Assembly (NCBI GenBank): GCA_001599975.1
Contig: BCIO01000001.1
Span: 2,728,001 to 2,792,000 of the forward strand
Length of the DNA stretch: 64,000 bases
Origin: Cystobasidiopsis lactophilus
Lineage: Eukaryota; Basidiomycota; Agaricostilbomycetes; Agaricostilbales; Chionosphaeraceae
Direction: 5' to 3'
The translations under genes and the position numbers were made by a program. Below, in pieces: positions 1 to 11,209 of this stretch. Under the pieces are notes generated by a model that did no database searches, was not told where the DNA came from, and worked only from the letters and a program-made list of their open reading frames with translations. The stretch's first letter is position 1. Each line of letters begins with the position of its first letter.

Positions 1-53
1 TAGCCGAAAAACTCTATTGCCCCTCCTTTTGCTGAAAGCGAAAAATGCCACAG

Positions 54-1161
54 GCGCAACTCGTCCAGGGTGATGAAGTACGGCACCGACTTGGTCGAGT
101 CTTCCGTGCACGCCATTGGCCGGCCGGTCCTGGGGCGGGTTGTGGGCGAGGCGTCCATGCGCCAGCTCGACGACTTTACAGCCCGCACCCTCAACCGCAA
201 TTCGCCACCGCCTTCTGAGCCCGATATGGAGCCCGTCGCGTCGACCTCGAAAGTCCAGCAGCGAGAGCGAAGCAAGACGCCCCCAGACGCCGAGTTGCGG
301 AGCCGCAAGCGAACCCGTCGCGTCACTCAAGAGATGGTTCCTGTCCAGCCCACTTTACAGCCTGAAGATACCCCTCGCTCTGCCTGGCAGACTGTCATGA
401 CCGAGGCCGGCGGCATCGGGGCCGCCGTTTCTGAGGAATCGATGAACTCGCTCCTCTTCTGCCTCGACTGGGCCAAATTCGCCATCAACACCCTACAACA
501 CCAGTCCTCCCTGCTGCAAGAGTTTGTGGTGTCCCTTGCGGAGCAGATCGAAGCCCAAAAGCACCGACCGCCAGGCGCCAATGGCTTGGCTTCCCACCCG
601 AACCTGGACCAGCAAGAGCTGACGCTGCACAGGTTCAAGGACGAGGTGCTGGACACGGTCAAGAAGGCAGTCGACAACTTGTGCGCCATCGCGGGCAGCT
701 GCCTTCCGTATCGTGCGAAGAAGGTCGTCAAGGAAACCATCATGTCGCTGCCGGTCAGCTGGGCAAACGAAGTGCAGGCCAGGCATCTGGAGCAAAGGGT
801 GGCGGCGGATTCTGAAGGGTCGGAAAAGCTGACTTTCATCCAAACGGGCGCCCAGCGCATCTTGGTGTTTGTCGCGGAGGGCCTGCAGGCATTCAATCTG
901 ATGGCGGCCATCTTCCAGGCTATCCTCGAGAAAGCCCACGCGTACGTTGTCTTCTCCTGTTAAGATTGCTTCGAAGTGTTGTCTGACAACATCGCCGCCT
1001 TTTCCAGATGGGTCGAAAGAATGCAGACTGTCCAGCGCTTGCGGAGCATTGGCATTTATGGCGATAGCCGACAGCCTCCCCAAGAAATCGCCTACGACCC
1101 GCCACTCCAGCAGCAAGCAGCTTATCCTCCCCCTTTCGGCCGAGCTACACCGATCGCATGA
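54..1161 (+). CDS. OPI1: Opi1-family transcriptional repressor, 5' part outside the window
   Basis: Two exons are visible. The first opens after a CAG acceptor at 51-53 and runs to a donor at 942; the intron is 942-1007; the last exon is 1008-1161. Joining them restores AWVERMQTVQRLRSIG, a conserved Opi1 block, across the junction. The upstream piece reads SSRVMKYGTDLVESS, which matches the Opi1 N-terminal conserved segment, and DTVKKAVDNL with AKKVVKETIMSLPVSWA matches the C-terminal one. In budding yeast Opi1 senses phosphatidic acid at the ER/nuclear membrane and represses phospholipid synthesis genes under inositol control; the same role is inferred here. A GTG-led reading from 70 is only an artefact of the missing upstream exons. 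A Ser/Pro-rich basic linker (roughly 200-330) separates the two blocks. The initiator exon is not in the window. Confidence 0.85.
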
Positions 1162-1413
1162 CAGCGAGTGCTTGCACTCCCCTCTCCCTCCCTTCGCTTT
1201 CATCTGTTCACGATTTGTCCCACCAATGTCTCTTTGGCGTTAGATGTCGACTTATGGCCTCGACTCATGACTCCCTGGCTGGAAGCCACCTGTGTGATTG
1301 AAGGGCAGAAAAACTGAACGGACGATGGAAAGTGCCCTCACTCTGTTCACGGTGGCTTCTCTTCTTTGTTTGGGAATTTGTGATCGTGATGTACATCTTG
1401 TCCTCGACCACCA

Positions 1414-4400
1414 ATGGTCGCTGCCACTGTTTTGACGAAAGAGCGTGGCGAAAAGGACTGGCGCAAAGTCAGAGAGGCGTTTCTGCCGGCAAGCAGCCAG
1501 CCTGAGGTGCCCAAACTCTTCGGTTCAAGCCCTGTCGACTTGCCTATCAAGCCATGCAATATGGCGGCTGCGCTGGCCACAGCCGCTCGGTTCGACAAGC
1601 TCTTGGGCACCGACGTCTACCAATCCGCTTTCATTGCCCAGCTGGTCGACAACCTGCAGTTGGAGGAGAGCGACCCGGCGACCGCCACCAGGCCTCCCAA
1701 GCTGATGGTACTGCCTCGTTGGAAGTCTGGCATTGTGCGCATGGATTGCGAGCATGTTCCAGTCATTGAAGAGCCCCTGCCGCCGCCGGAAGACTTCTCC
1801 TCGATCTTTCCCAACCCCTTTGGCGTCATGAGCGACGACAAGTGCCCAGTCTACCTGCACAAGCTCCGTTTTGAAGACGACAAAGGGCGCATCAACTACC
1901 TGGGCGTGCTGATTGGCAACCAGGCGCACAAGTCGGACGTCCTGGGGCTGTTTGGCTCGACATTGTCCACCGTCCAAGTGGTGGGCTCCAAGGTCTTGTG
2001 CTTCGAAAGCGTGGAGGAGCGCCAGGGCTTGCTTCACCAAGCCGAGACGCTGACAAAAATGGCCATTCAAGTCACTCTCAATCGACGGCCGCTCAAGGAC
2101 CCTCTGTTCCACTACATGGTGCCCATGGTGCAAGAGGAGGATGGCGTAGAGATAGACTTCAACATCTTGCGGGAGCCACTGTCAACCATCTCCTCAGTCA
2201 AAATTCTGCAGCCTGACGACCTCATCTTCGTGCCGTCCCGGAGAATGACGGTCTCGAGGAAGTTCCACTTTATTCGCCATCGTGACGACCTCACTCTCGA
2301 CTCGGCGCCTCTCCCTATGACCTACCCCAACTTTGCGCGGCGTTTTCAGAAGTATTCGGACTTCTACATTGTGGTGAGCAGCCGACTCAGTGCCCTACAG
2401 TCAGGTTGAACTGATTCCAATCACAGACCCGTGAATTTCTGAATCTGCCGCCCAACGATGAGCTGGTGGAGTTGAAGGCTGCTTACTGGGACACCACAGT
2501 CGCCCAGCCTGGCCTGGTGGCGAAAATCAGCGAGAAGAACCCTCAAGAGCCGGAAGTTACTCAGGATGCCACAGCTAGTGATTACCACGACATTTTGCCC
2601 CTTTCAGTTTGCCGAACGAGTAATCTCACGGTAAGGATTTTGGAGTTTTCCCCTTTGGCAGGTGTGCGCAAACTCACTTCGGCGACGCGGGCAATACAGA
2701 TAGAGCTTTGGGACATCATTCGAGCCATGCCAGCCTGGCTTCGCCTCTTCACCGACGAACTTCGATGCCAGATCGCCGTTCGAGACCTCAATCTTCCCAA
2801 AGCCATCGACCGCAGATTAATCCGCCGAGCCCTGACGCTGACAGAGTGCAACACAGAAGAAGACTATGAGAGCTTAGAAACCATCGTAAGCCGAAGTTTA
2901 TGTATGTAAGTTGCCTTGACATTCAATAATGTTGCCGTCCACTCTCCTCTCAGGGCGACAGCTTCATGAAGGTGGGTCCTGTGAACTTTCAGCTTCACTA
3001 TTTACACGCTCACAACCGCCAACTTTACAGTTGGCGACTTCTGTACACGCTTTCGTTGATAGTAAGCCAAAGTGCTCGTGTCTCCTCGATTTTGCTCACG
3101 ATTTGCGAAAGACCCACACTCCCCCGAAAGTAAGCCCTTCCACACTTTCCGGCATTTTTTAATATCCAACGCCCAATGGTTAGGCGTTTTGGCTCAAATG
3201 CGAGAGCACTCCGCCAACAGTGAGCTTCCGTTAAGAGCAGACAAACACAGCTCAACGCCTTTCCCTCAGACGAAGTGCTTCATCGCCGTGCCCTGAACTG
3301 CAACTTGTCGGCTCACGTCATCTCAGAGCGATGGGTGTCAGCTCCCTGGGCGCCCACCATGCCAGAGTAGGCTTCATGCACTCACTGAACGCTCCGTGCA
3401 TGCTCACGTCCACTGCAGAAAGCTCTCGGAAGACCAAAAGACCTTCTACAGGCGCATCCCTCATCGTGCCTTTGCCGACACAATCGAAAGCCTGATCGGC
3501 GCTGGATGGTGCACGGGCGGTGTGCAGATGGCGTTGGAGACCGGGACCGCACTGGGCCTACCGTTTGGCGGCAACACTCCTTGGCACGAGCGTCGAGACC
3601 TCGAGGCATCGCTGACCTCGAACCACCTTACCCCTGAGCTGAAGGAATTGGAGGAGAAGCTGCAGTACAGCTTCAAAAACAAGGCTCTCTTGGTCGAAGC
3701 GTGAGCTTGCCTCAATCAAAGCAATGTTCCTCCAGACTGACAGTGAACCCTTCAGCCTCACCCACCGTTCCTGCGGCGTGCTGGCCCACGCACCGCCGAC
3801 TTACGAAAGGCTCGAGTTTGTCTTTTTCTCTTCCAATGTTTTTCTATCGCACCAAGCCAACTTGATTCTTGTGGCAGATACTTGGGAGACGCGTTGATCG
3901 ACGTAAGGTGTCTTCAATGCTGCCTCTTGGCGTCATATTGACTTTGATGACAGATGTATGTGGTCGCCAAGTTCACTGAGCGCTACTCGGCAGCAGAGCT
4001 CAGCAACCAACAAATACACCGTCTCAAGGTGATCTGTGTCAGCAACGGCAGCCTCGGATTCGTCGGCGCTGGTCGCCTCGAAGTCCACAAATACTTCATC
4101 CACATGAACCCCGCCTTCGACAACCAACTTCAAAAGGCTGCAGCCGAAGCCTCGCGCCTGAATGTGGCCGAGTATCCTTCCGAAATTTGGACTTGGGACC
4201 CGCCCAAGGTGTGTTTGCGTTTTCTTGAACTTTGCATCCAAAACTTATCGGCTTTTCACAAGGTGCTGTCGGATCTTGTGGAAGCGCTCATGGGAGCCAT
4301 CTTCATTGATAGTCATTGCCGTGCGCTCTATTTGCTACATTATCATCGAAGTGACCGACTGACGAACGTCTTGGTAGGCCTCGAGCCCATGTTCACTGTC

Positions 4401-4824
4401 CTTGATCATCTCTACGACCGCATCATCGATGTGCTCACTCCAGAGATGGCTGTTGATCCGTAAGCCGCTCTGAGTGGAACATCATTGCCAGCGGAGTTGA
4501 GCTGAAGCGAGCCTTTCCAGGCTGACGCGCCTCAAGCGCCTCGCCCAGAAGAAGGGCTGCTCCAAGTTGTTTGTTGGCCTCGTTGCACCGGAGGAAGGCG
4601 CGCCTGCGACCAACGTGCACACCGGCGTCGTCAGCCTGCACGGGTTCGAGATCGCCCGCTTTCAGCACACGTCGACCTCAGCCTCCAAACAAATCGCGGC
4701 CATTGCTGCGATTCAACAGCTCGAGGCCGATGATCAAGAGTGGGATGTCTGCGACTGCGCTGTCAGACGCCACGGCCACCGCTCGAAGCACTCCAAGAAG
4801 CGAAGCCACCGCCACCAGAAATAG
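1414..4824 (+). CDS. Dicer-like ribonuclease III lacking a helicase domain
   Basis: The start ATG at 1414 has a good context (ACCAATGG). The first exon (to 2373) encodes a platform/PAZ-like region, including the Dicer-type strand FHYMVPMV. RNase IIIa follows with LETI|GDSFMK|LATSVHAF split over exons ending at 2885, 2954-2971 and 3031-3054, and its second acidic pair in FADTIESLIGA near 3470. RNase IIIb has ERLEYLGDALID across the introns near 3835-3950, and LSDLVEALMGAIF near 4265-4310. All four acidic metal ligands are kept in both domains, so both sites look active. A double-stranded-RNA-binding-like segment (about 4520-4740) and a Lys/His-rich tail end the protein. No DExD/H helicase motif occurs, and the 252 bases to the previous gene are too few for one. 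Predicted role: processing of double-stranded RNA into small RNAs. Some internal exon borders (3060-3420) are uncertain. Confidence 0.85.
2954..2971 (+). other. 18-base exon of the Dicer-like gene carrying a catalytic motif
   Basis: Flanked by CTCTCAG and GTGGGT. It encodes GDSFMK, including the Asp of the first RNase III signature, and joins ETI upstream to LATSVHAF downstream (24-base exon 3031-3054). Confidence 0.8.
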
Positions 4825-5172
4825 GCCGCCCAAAGCCCAGACCCGCATTCTTTTGTTGTTCTTGTACAATGTATACTGTGCTACTTTGAGCCCTTGCATT
4901 TCACACCTGTAGCACTCCTCTTGCCCACATATCGCAAACCGCTCTGGGTCAGGCATCGGAGCTTGCAGAGGCGGCCGCCTGCATGGTGAATTTTCAGCCT
5001 AGTCAGTCGCGGCTTCATGCTACAATAGGCTCGTAATGCATGGGGTCGTCTCAGAGAAGTCGTCACGAAAGAAATGAGAGAGGTTTTGGGGCCCGAAAGA
5101 GGAGATACGAGCTGGTGCGTGCGTCCTCTTGCTCGCACGACCATATCCCCTCATTTGCGTCCTGTTGCCTAC
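4825..5172. other. Intergenic, convergent 3' ends
   Basis: Lies between the stop codon of the Dicer-like gene and the end of the minus-strand membrane protein gene. It should hold both 3' untranslated regions. No conserved coding signal was seen. Confidence 0.6.
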
Positions 5173-6555
5173 TCAGGGAGATGTCCTTTGCCAGATGCAG
5201 CGGCTCCGGCGGGCAATGACGGCAGAGGGGTGCCTCCAACCGAGTGTCCGCTGCTGCTGCTGCCAGCTACAGTCGTAGAGGCCATGGAGTATGAGGGCTG
5301 AGCCGTTCAAATGAGGGTCAGATGATGGTCTGATCGGGCTTTGGAAAAGGCTCACAGGCAACAGCCCAGCGTTGGCGTCCGCCTCTTGCAAGGTTTCGGA
5401 GCCACCGGCGTCGCTGGTTGGGCTGAGCAGAGCATGGTGGCTGTCGCGATTGCTCTGTGACATCTCGGGGCTGGGCATGCCGCTGGCGGCATATGAGTCT
5501 CGGTAGCCTTGGTGAGGGGCGATTCCCATGCTGGAGTGCGAATACGGCCGGGTTTCGGCGTACTCTTCGTTCGCAGCAACACCGTCTAAGCTTTCGAGCG
5601 AGCCGCGTCGCACCAAACCGACAGTCCGTCGAGCTCTTCGTCGCCGGCAGAACCACACCAGGGCGATCAATCCAAACACCAGCAGAGCACCCACTATGCC
5701 AGCTGCCACCGCACCTCCCAGAACAGCGGCATTCAAAGAGCTGCCGTCGTGGACCACAAGAATGCCATTGGAGACGCTGGCCGTCTTTGCTCCTTCCGAT
5801 GGGTAAAGGTTCGGGTCCATCGACAAGGTGGTGACGGGCGTGGCGTCGTGGATCTCAATGCTGAACTCAAGATAAATCAGAAAGCCCAGAGATTGACACT
5901 GTGATTGACTCACTAGTCCAGAGCGAGGAAGGGGGCCGTATCAACGATCCGCGGGTCTGACTCTTGATCCTTCCAGACTGTGACCACGTGGGTAGCGGCG
6001 AGCAGACCGGTCAGATTGTACTGCATCGTTGGCGTAGCACCATCATCCGTGTTCTGTCTCTCGCCTTGGCATGAGTCTACTGCCCAAAGTGATTTGATTG
6101 TGAGGACAGGTGCCGACGCACGTTGACGTAGGCATCTCCTCCTCCCGCGAATTGGCTGTCAACGTCTAAGACGAACTTGCCCCTGTCCTGCTTAGATCTA
6201 TCTCATGACCCGTCAAGAATCGTATTGAGTCAAGAGGAGTCAACAGCGCACCCAAACCACAAGGAGAAGCCTGTTCCGGTAAAATTGAACGAATACTGGG
6301 CCTTGGGACCATTTGAGTAAGAAATAGTTCCGCTGCGATAAGGGTCGCCTTGCTCTGTTATGAGTAATAGGTAGGTTGGGCCGTGGTGAGCTCAGGCTCG
6401 GACAATACTCGATGACGGCGGCACTTACGGGAATCGTGCTGCCAGATGTCTGACGGAGAGCCGTAGTGGATGGCAGGGTCTTGGTCGTCCAGGTAGATCA
6501 AGGCGGAAGAGCAGGTGGCCAATACCAGGGTGGAGAAGAGGGCGAGGAGCATCAT
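5173..6555 (-). CDS. Secreted-domain single-pass membrane protein, tandem copy A
   Basis: The start ATG at 6555 begins a signal peptide (MMLLALFSTLVLATCSSA), then exon 1 ends at donor 6428. Further exons encode a beta-rich ectodomain containing FNFTGTGFSLWF and FGSKQDRGKF, then LDYIEIHD just before a Ser-rich stalk. A transmembrane helix (GIVGALLVFGLIALVWF) and a basic stop-transfer patch (CRRRRARR) follow, then a Ser/Pro-rich cytoplasmic tail of about 140 residues. This layout (signal, lectin-like jelly-roll type domain, one membrane span, cytosolic tail) is a common fungal family without a firm function; a cell-surface sensing or wall-binding role is only a guess. The neighbour at 7242-8537 has the same plan and shared motifs, so this is a tandem duplicate. 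One internal donor is weak and the stop could shift if a 3' intron was missed. Confidence 0.7.
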
Positions 6556-7241
6556 CTTGGGTAGGGGGGAGGCTTCTTCTGCCTGGGCCGAAGGACCTCG
6601 TACGGGTCAGTAATCCGCACGGTCTTGTAGCGAAGAAGCAGCAGCGACTTGGTGGTGGTCGACGGAGAAGAAGCGGGCAGGCCGCGGAGCAAACGGCGCC
6701 ACAAACGAGTGCGTAAAACGGGGTGCTGCTTTCAGCTCAATGCCCAGACGGTCCACGATCTTTTGACGGTCGATCCAGACCTAGAGTCTAGCGTAGAGAG
6801 TGCAAGCCCAAGGTCGACGTCGAGAAACCCGTCAAAACGTCAACCGCCTAGCCGGCCTCCGAAGGCTCCTGAAGTCATGGCTGTGCTGGGAGGCGACGAG
6901 CTCGCAGATCGGCATTCTCGGGCGCGTCTATCATGGCCAGATGGCGATACAATTCGCAAAACGAGCGTGGAGAGCTCGCAAAAAGGAACATTATTAGGGA
7001 GCGAAGAGAGCGAAGAAAGCCCGTCGTTCGCCACCAACCCTGCGGTCCCCTTGGGTTTGCCCCCCATCCGTGCTCGGATTACGCGTAATTACGATTCGTC
7101 AAAGATGGCCGCTTTGGTGGTACGCATCTCCAGATCCGAAAGACGGAGGCAGAGGGAGAGATCGCCGCAACCGGTCGTCAGACATCCTGAACGGGTCGGG
7201 CCGCTCTGCTGGATTATAGGGAAGCTAAGGAGAAGCAAGAC
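6556..7241. other. Intergenic between tandem membrane protein genes, with an open frame lacking ATG
   Basis: Expected to hold the promoter of copy A and the 3' end of copy B. On the plus strand a frame stays open from 6649 to 7284 (about 211 codons, Arg/Ser/Pro-rich), but it begins at TTG, has no recognisable domain and overlaps the end of copy B. I do not call it a gene. Confidence 0.5.
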
Positions 7242-8537
7242 TCAGAGGCAGGCAGAGTGGAAGTCATATAAACAGACCGGATAGCCCGACTGGCCAACAA
7301 CATCGTCCATATGCTCTGCGGTGTCGGCCTGCCGGACATTTGAGCCAGTGGAGAGCAGCTGAGTGGCCGTATTAGGAGACGGCTGATTAGAGTCCATGTC
7401 TGCATAGTATATGGAGTCGCTGTTTCTGTACACCGATTCTTCAGGTAGACCGCCAGGGAGGGAGGATGCGGTCGACCCATCAGCGCCGTATTGCTTCATG
7501 GACGAAAGGTTTTCGAGAGAGTGTCGAGGTGAATCTTGAGTCTTGCTGTTCCTGCTTCGAGTAAAGTGGAAGGCGATGAGAAGGATGGCTATCAAGCCTG
7601 CCACCGCCGCAATGGCGACTCCGGCGACTGAGCCCCCGCCCATGCCGGAAGATTTCGACGAGGAGCCATCAGCAAGTGCAGACGTGCTGCTGATGGGCAC
7701 TGTGGCTGGATGAGAAGGAGTGGGTGCGGCTGGGTTTGTGCTCGACGAGGAAGACGCCACAAACGATGTCGAAAAGGAAGAAGACGTGCTAGACGTCGAG
7801 GACACGACAGAAGAGCTGGAGCCGTTGGAGGGCGCACTTTCGTCCAAGTACAAGGCGATATAGTCCAAGGTGAGATACGGATATCGGGTGGTGGTGAGGC
7901 GAGCGTCAGCGTCAATCGAGTTGTACACATGAACCGAGTGTTGGGATGGAGACAAGCTGACGGTGCTGAACTGTACGATAGAATTAGAGCCGTCGGAATC
8001 CTGTGGTTACCAACATGGCCTCAGCTCTGATCTTGACCAAGATGCGAAGAAGACGAGGCCGCACGCCTGCTGCGAACCCATCGCCGCTCCCGATCACAAT
8101 ACCATCCTGTATTGAAGCCATGGCTGATTGAGGCCAGGTCGCAGGAGCGCCTACGGAAATCAGATTACACACCACTTCCACATTGAACTTTCCGCGATCC
8201 GCCTTGGACCCAAAGTAAATCTCTGCCCGACCTATCAGTCCACCGCATCAAAGTAGTGGTCAAAATAACGTACCAAACCCGATGCCAGTAAACGTGAACG
8301 CATACTGTGCGTTCCCGTCGTTGCAATAACTTAGGGTTCCCGACATAACGTTTGCCTGACCGCGGCTTCAACGTCAGGCAAACGAGGAAGTACAGAAGCT
8401 CCACTTACTTGATTGGAGTCATGAGCCCATAAAGTGTTTGGCCCGTAAGTAATCGAAGAGGCGCTGTCGTCCAAGGCAGCGTTCGCGGCGCGACACAAAG
8501 CGGGCAAAAGACATAGAACAAGACCAAAGCGCAACAT
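7242..8537 (-). CDS. Secreted-domain single-pass membrane protein, tandem copy B
   Basis: The start ATG at 8537 begins a signal peptide (MLRFGLVLCLLPALCRAANA) followed by LDDSASSITYGPNTLWAHDS, which parallels LDDQDPAIHYGS in copy A. A GTAAGT donor ends this exon. Later exons read NAQYAFTFTGIGFG, then YFGSKADRGKFNVEV, again matching copy A (FGSKQDRGKF), and LTLDYIALYLDE before a long Ser/Thr-rich stalk. The membrane helix includes AAVAGLIAILLIAF, followed by FTRSRNSK and a cytosolic tail with Tyr-containing motifs. The protein is thus a paralogue of the neighbour downstream in its own direction. The function is unknown. The middle exons between about 8000 and 8200 are the least certain. Confidence 0.7.
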
Positions 8538-9111
8538 TTTGGCTGAAGTGGATCAAAAGGCGTTATTTGCCGACCTTCTCGAGACGCCAAAAACACTGCA
8601 GACTGCAGAGACTGAAAGATAGGAAAGCATCGCAGTCGAATCGTCGGCTCGGACAGGGGGCAAAGAGCGCACGGCTTCGCCGTTCTCCTATGTACTTTCG
8701 ACGGCCGTTTGCTAGTGCCATTTTCAGGGCTCGAGGATGGAAGACAGCTCACGGTTGGTCCAGAGAGAGCAAGTTCCATTTGGCAGGCGTAAAAAAGAGT
8801 GTAAAAAACGTGACTTCCGGCCCAGATCCGGAAAATGAGCTTGCGGCCCAGGAGAGCGGCAGCGACGTGTTCCTGGCCTGTTTGGCTCTCTATTGCACTC
8901 CTAAAGACCCACAACATCAGCCAGGACCATCAAACGCGAAACCCACAGGCGGGCCACCCGACAGCCGTTGGAATTTCCGCTCGCTCGACTCACTTTTTCG
9001 ACTCTTGCTCCGCTACTTCCATCTTGGCTCAGGCCTACTAGCAATTTTCTCACTTCTTGAGAAGCCCAAGTCGACCTTCACCCTCCTATCACTGCTCGCT
9101 TTCTCCTCAAA
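8538..9111. promoter_or_regulatory. Divergent intergenic region
   Basis: Separates the starts of membrane protein copy B (minus) and the unknown protein at 9112 (plus), so it should hold both promoters. An open frame 8567-9178 on the plus strand starts without ATG and looks random. No TATA box or repeated operator was identified by eye. Confidence 0.45.
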
Positions 9112-10810
9112 ATGGCCAAGTTCTTGCCCTGCCCTCCTGGCCTCGGATTCTCGCGCGTCTTGGATCGAGCCGTTTTGACCGTGGGTTTTGTTGGCTGCCT
9201 TGCTGCTTTGGTCCTCGAGCTCATCCATGGTTTCCACAGACATCAACTGGCAAAGTGCCCATCTTGAGCCCTGCCGCTCTGCTCGAATCAACTCGCGAAG
9301 TACCCTTGGTGAGCTGCTTTGCCACTCCTTTTTCCAGTACCCAAGAAGCTCATTGGTCTCCCTTTGAATCTCACAGATCACGCCTCGCCCTATCAGACTC
9401 GCCCGCTTTGACCTGAACGGCGACTACCCCGTGCGAGCTCCCTCCCGCCCTCATCCTCTGCCAAAGGCCAACTTTGTGCAACCGTTGTTCGCTTCCACTG
9501 AATCTTGCGATCCTATGCCCACCCAATACCGCAACACCACCCAACCCGCCTCGCATCAGCTGTTGCAGCTTTTCCACCTGGCCAACCAAGCTCTCCCACC
9601 ACGCGGTCCTCGAGTGCCACCAATGGTCGTCGACGAGGACAACTACAACTGGCGCTGGGACGAGGAGAACGAGGGCAACCGGGAAGAAGCCTGGGTGCCC
9701 GACCTCTGTTGTGAAGAGGTCTCCTGCGAAGAGCCGGAGATCGAGCTGTGCCTCATGGCGCCCTCCGAGCTGTTCTTTGCGCAGCTGGAAGACGAGAAGG
9801 AGGCCAGAGCCCGGGCTTCCGCTGCGTCAATGGCTTCTTTGGCTCAAGTCGAGCCACCTCCCTCTCCCCTGGCGCAAGACCTGCTGCCACCCAGATCGAC
9901 TGGTCCTTCCTTCAAAGACACGATCATCTCTGTGCTGGTCAAGGAAGTCAAGCGACTTCGCAAGCAGGTGAAGCGGGCAGATCGCAAGAAGCGCTCTGCC
10001 TTGAAGCAGGCACACCACCTCGCCTTTCAGCAAGGCCCCCACGTCATGGTCCCGTCGCCTTCCTTGCCCACGATCCCCGAAGAAGATCAGGATGCGTTCC
10101 TTGCTCAGTCACCACCATTGGCCATGGTCGGCACGGCCTTGGCCTGCGCTGACGAGCCTACAGAGTCGAACGATGTCCAAGCGAGCAGCGCCGACATTGT
10201 CGATTCATCCAGTGGTGCTTGCCAAGCTCATGCTGAAAACCTGCCTGGAGGTTTCCCCTCAGACGCCCAGCTCGCTTCGATCGGCCTCCTGCAGGAAATG
10301 CCCTACGCCAGCGTCGACAACTTTGCCGAGCTTCTGCAGCATTCGGTCGACGTCGACTACGAAATTGCGGCGACTCCGCTCCCTGGCGCTTATCCTTTGC
10401 CTGGTTCTAACACCAGCCCCGAGGTTTCGCAATGCACGCGCGCCAGCTTCGATCGACCAGCTGCTCGACTGTCATTTGCTTCGCTTGGCGGCGTANTTCA
10501 GGGCTTCAGAAATCGCTCTGCCGAGTNTCGCACCCTCTCCCAGATGGAAGACGGGCTGCTGACNGTCGACGAGTNNCAGTCGGAACNAGNTATCCTNGGC
10601 GCCTTCCCCGAGGAGATCGACCTTGACGAGCTACCGATTACGACCTCGAGAAAGACTTGGTCTTCTCCTCTCACATTGCAGGTCAAGGGCCAGGCTTTCA
10701 TGGGCCTTATGGTGGCGGCGGCCTTGGTGCCAGCGCATGTTCCTCATTGGCTAACCTCGCCGATCTGGCAGGCAATGGCTTCCCCTGCTTCGCAGCTAAT
10801 TATGCCCTGA
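9112..10810 (+). CDS. Unknown acidic protein with a basic helical segment
   Basis: I do not recognise a family. The start ATG at 9112 has a strong context (CAAAATGG). Two introns are inferred: one with donor GTGGGT after AVLT and acceptor TTTCCACAG, giving TSTGKVPIL, and one with donor GTGAGC after STREVPL and acceptor CTCACAG near 9376, giving ITPRPIRLARFDLNGDYPV. The long third exon is rich in Glu, Pro and Ser, with a Cys/Glu cluster near 9700-9750 and a basic, probably helical stretch VKEVKRLRKQVKRADRKKRS near 9940-9995. It could be a nuclear or regulatory protein. Eight N bases fall at 10496-10597, and just after them the more protein-like reading moves to another frame (Gly-rich, open to 10965). 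The C terminus is therefore unreliable, and the true stop may be at 10965 rather than 10810. Confidence 0.6.
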
Positions 10811-11209
10811 AGCTACTCGTGCATGCGCTCTCCCTGCAGACGGTTGGCCGCTTCTGGCCGTGGCGGCGGGTGGTCTTCTCTCTGGTTTTGGCGGGTTCTC
10901 TGTGTCATCGTTTCCGCATTTCATCCATCAGTGGCTCATTGTTCACTGTCTACATGTACTTCTAACTTTACTTGCAATCTCTACAGCAATAGACTTGCAA
11001 TCATCTTGCAATCATCGGTCGCACTTCGTTCCGAGCTCCTCTGCACACTCGCCAAACCAATGGGCCAGAAAGAGATCTCAAAACGCCTCACAAAGTCCAT
11101 CAGAACAAACCCAGATCCTGAAAGATTGAGCGCCTCCGCTGCCTCTTTTGTCGAGAAAGCGCTCCTTGAGCCAGCTCATCCACCTGCGGCCCTGTTGGCA
11201 CGACCCATC
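10811..11209. other. Intergenic between the unknown gene and TOM13
   Basis: Probable 3' region of the unknown gene and promoter of TOM13. The TOM13 frame stays open upstream with another ATG at 11060, so part of this stretch may be coding or 5' untranslated. Confidence 0.5.

Noticed and set aside
6649-7284. 211-codon open frame between the tandem membrane protein genes
   Set aside because: Starts at TTG, has no ATG near its start, a random Arg/Ser composition, and overlaps the end of copy B.
8567-9178. 203-codon plus-strand open frame upstream of the unknown acidic protein
   Set aside because: No ATG at a reasonable context and no domain; the downstream ATG at 9112 in another frame fits a spliced gene better.
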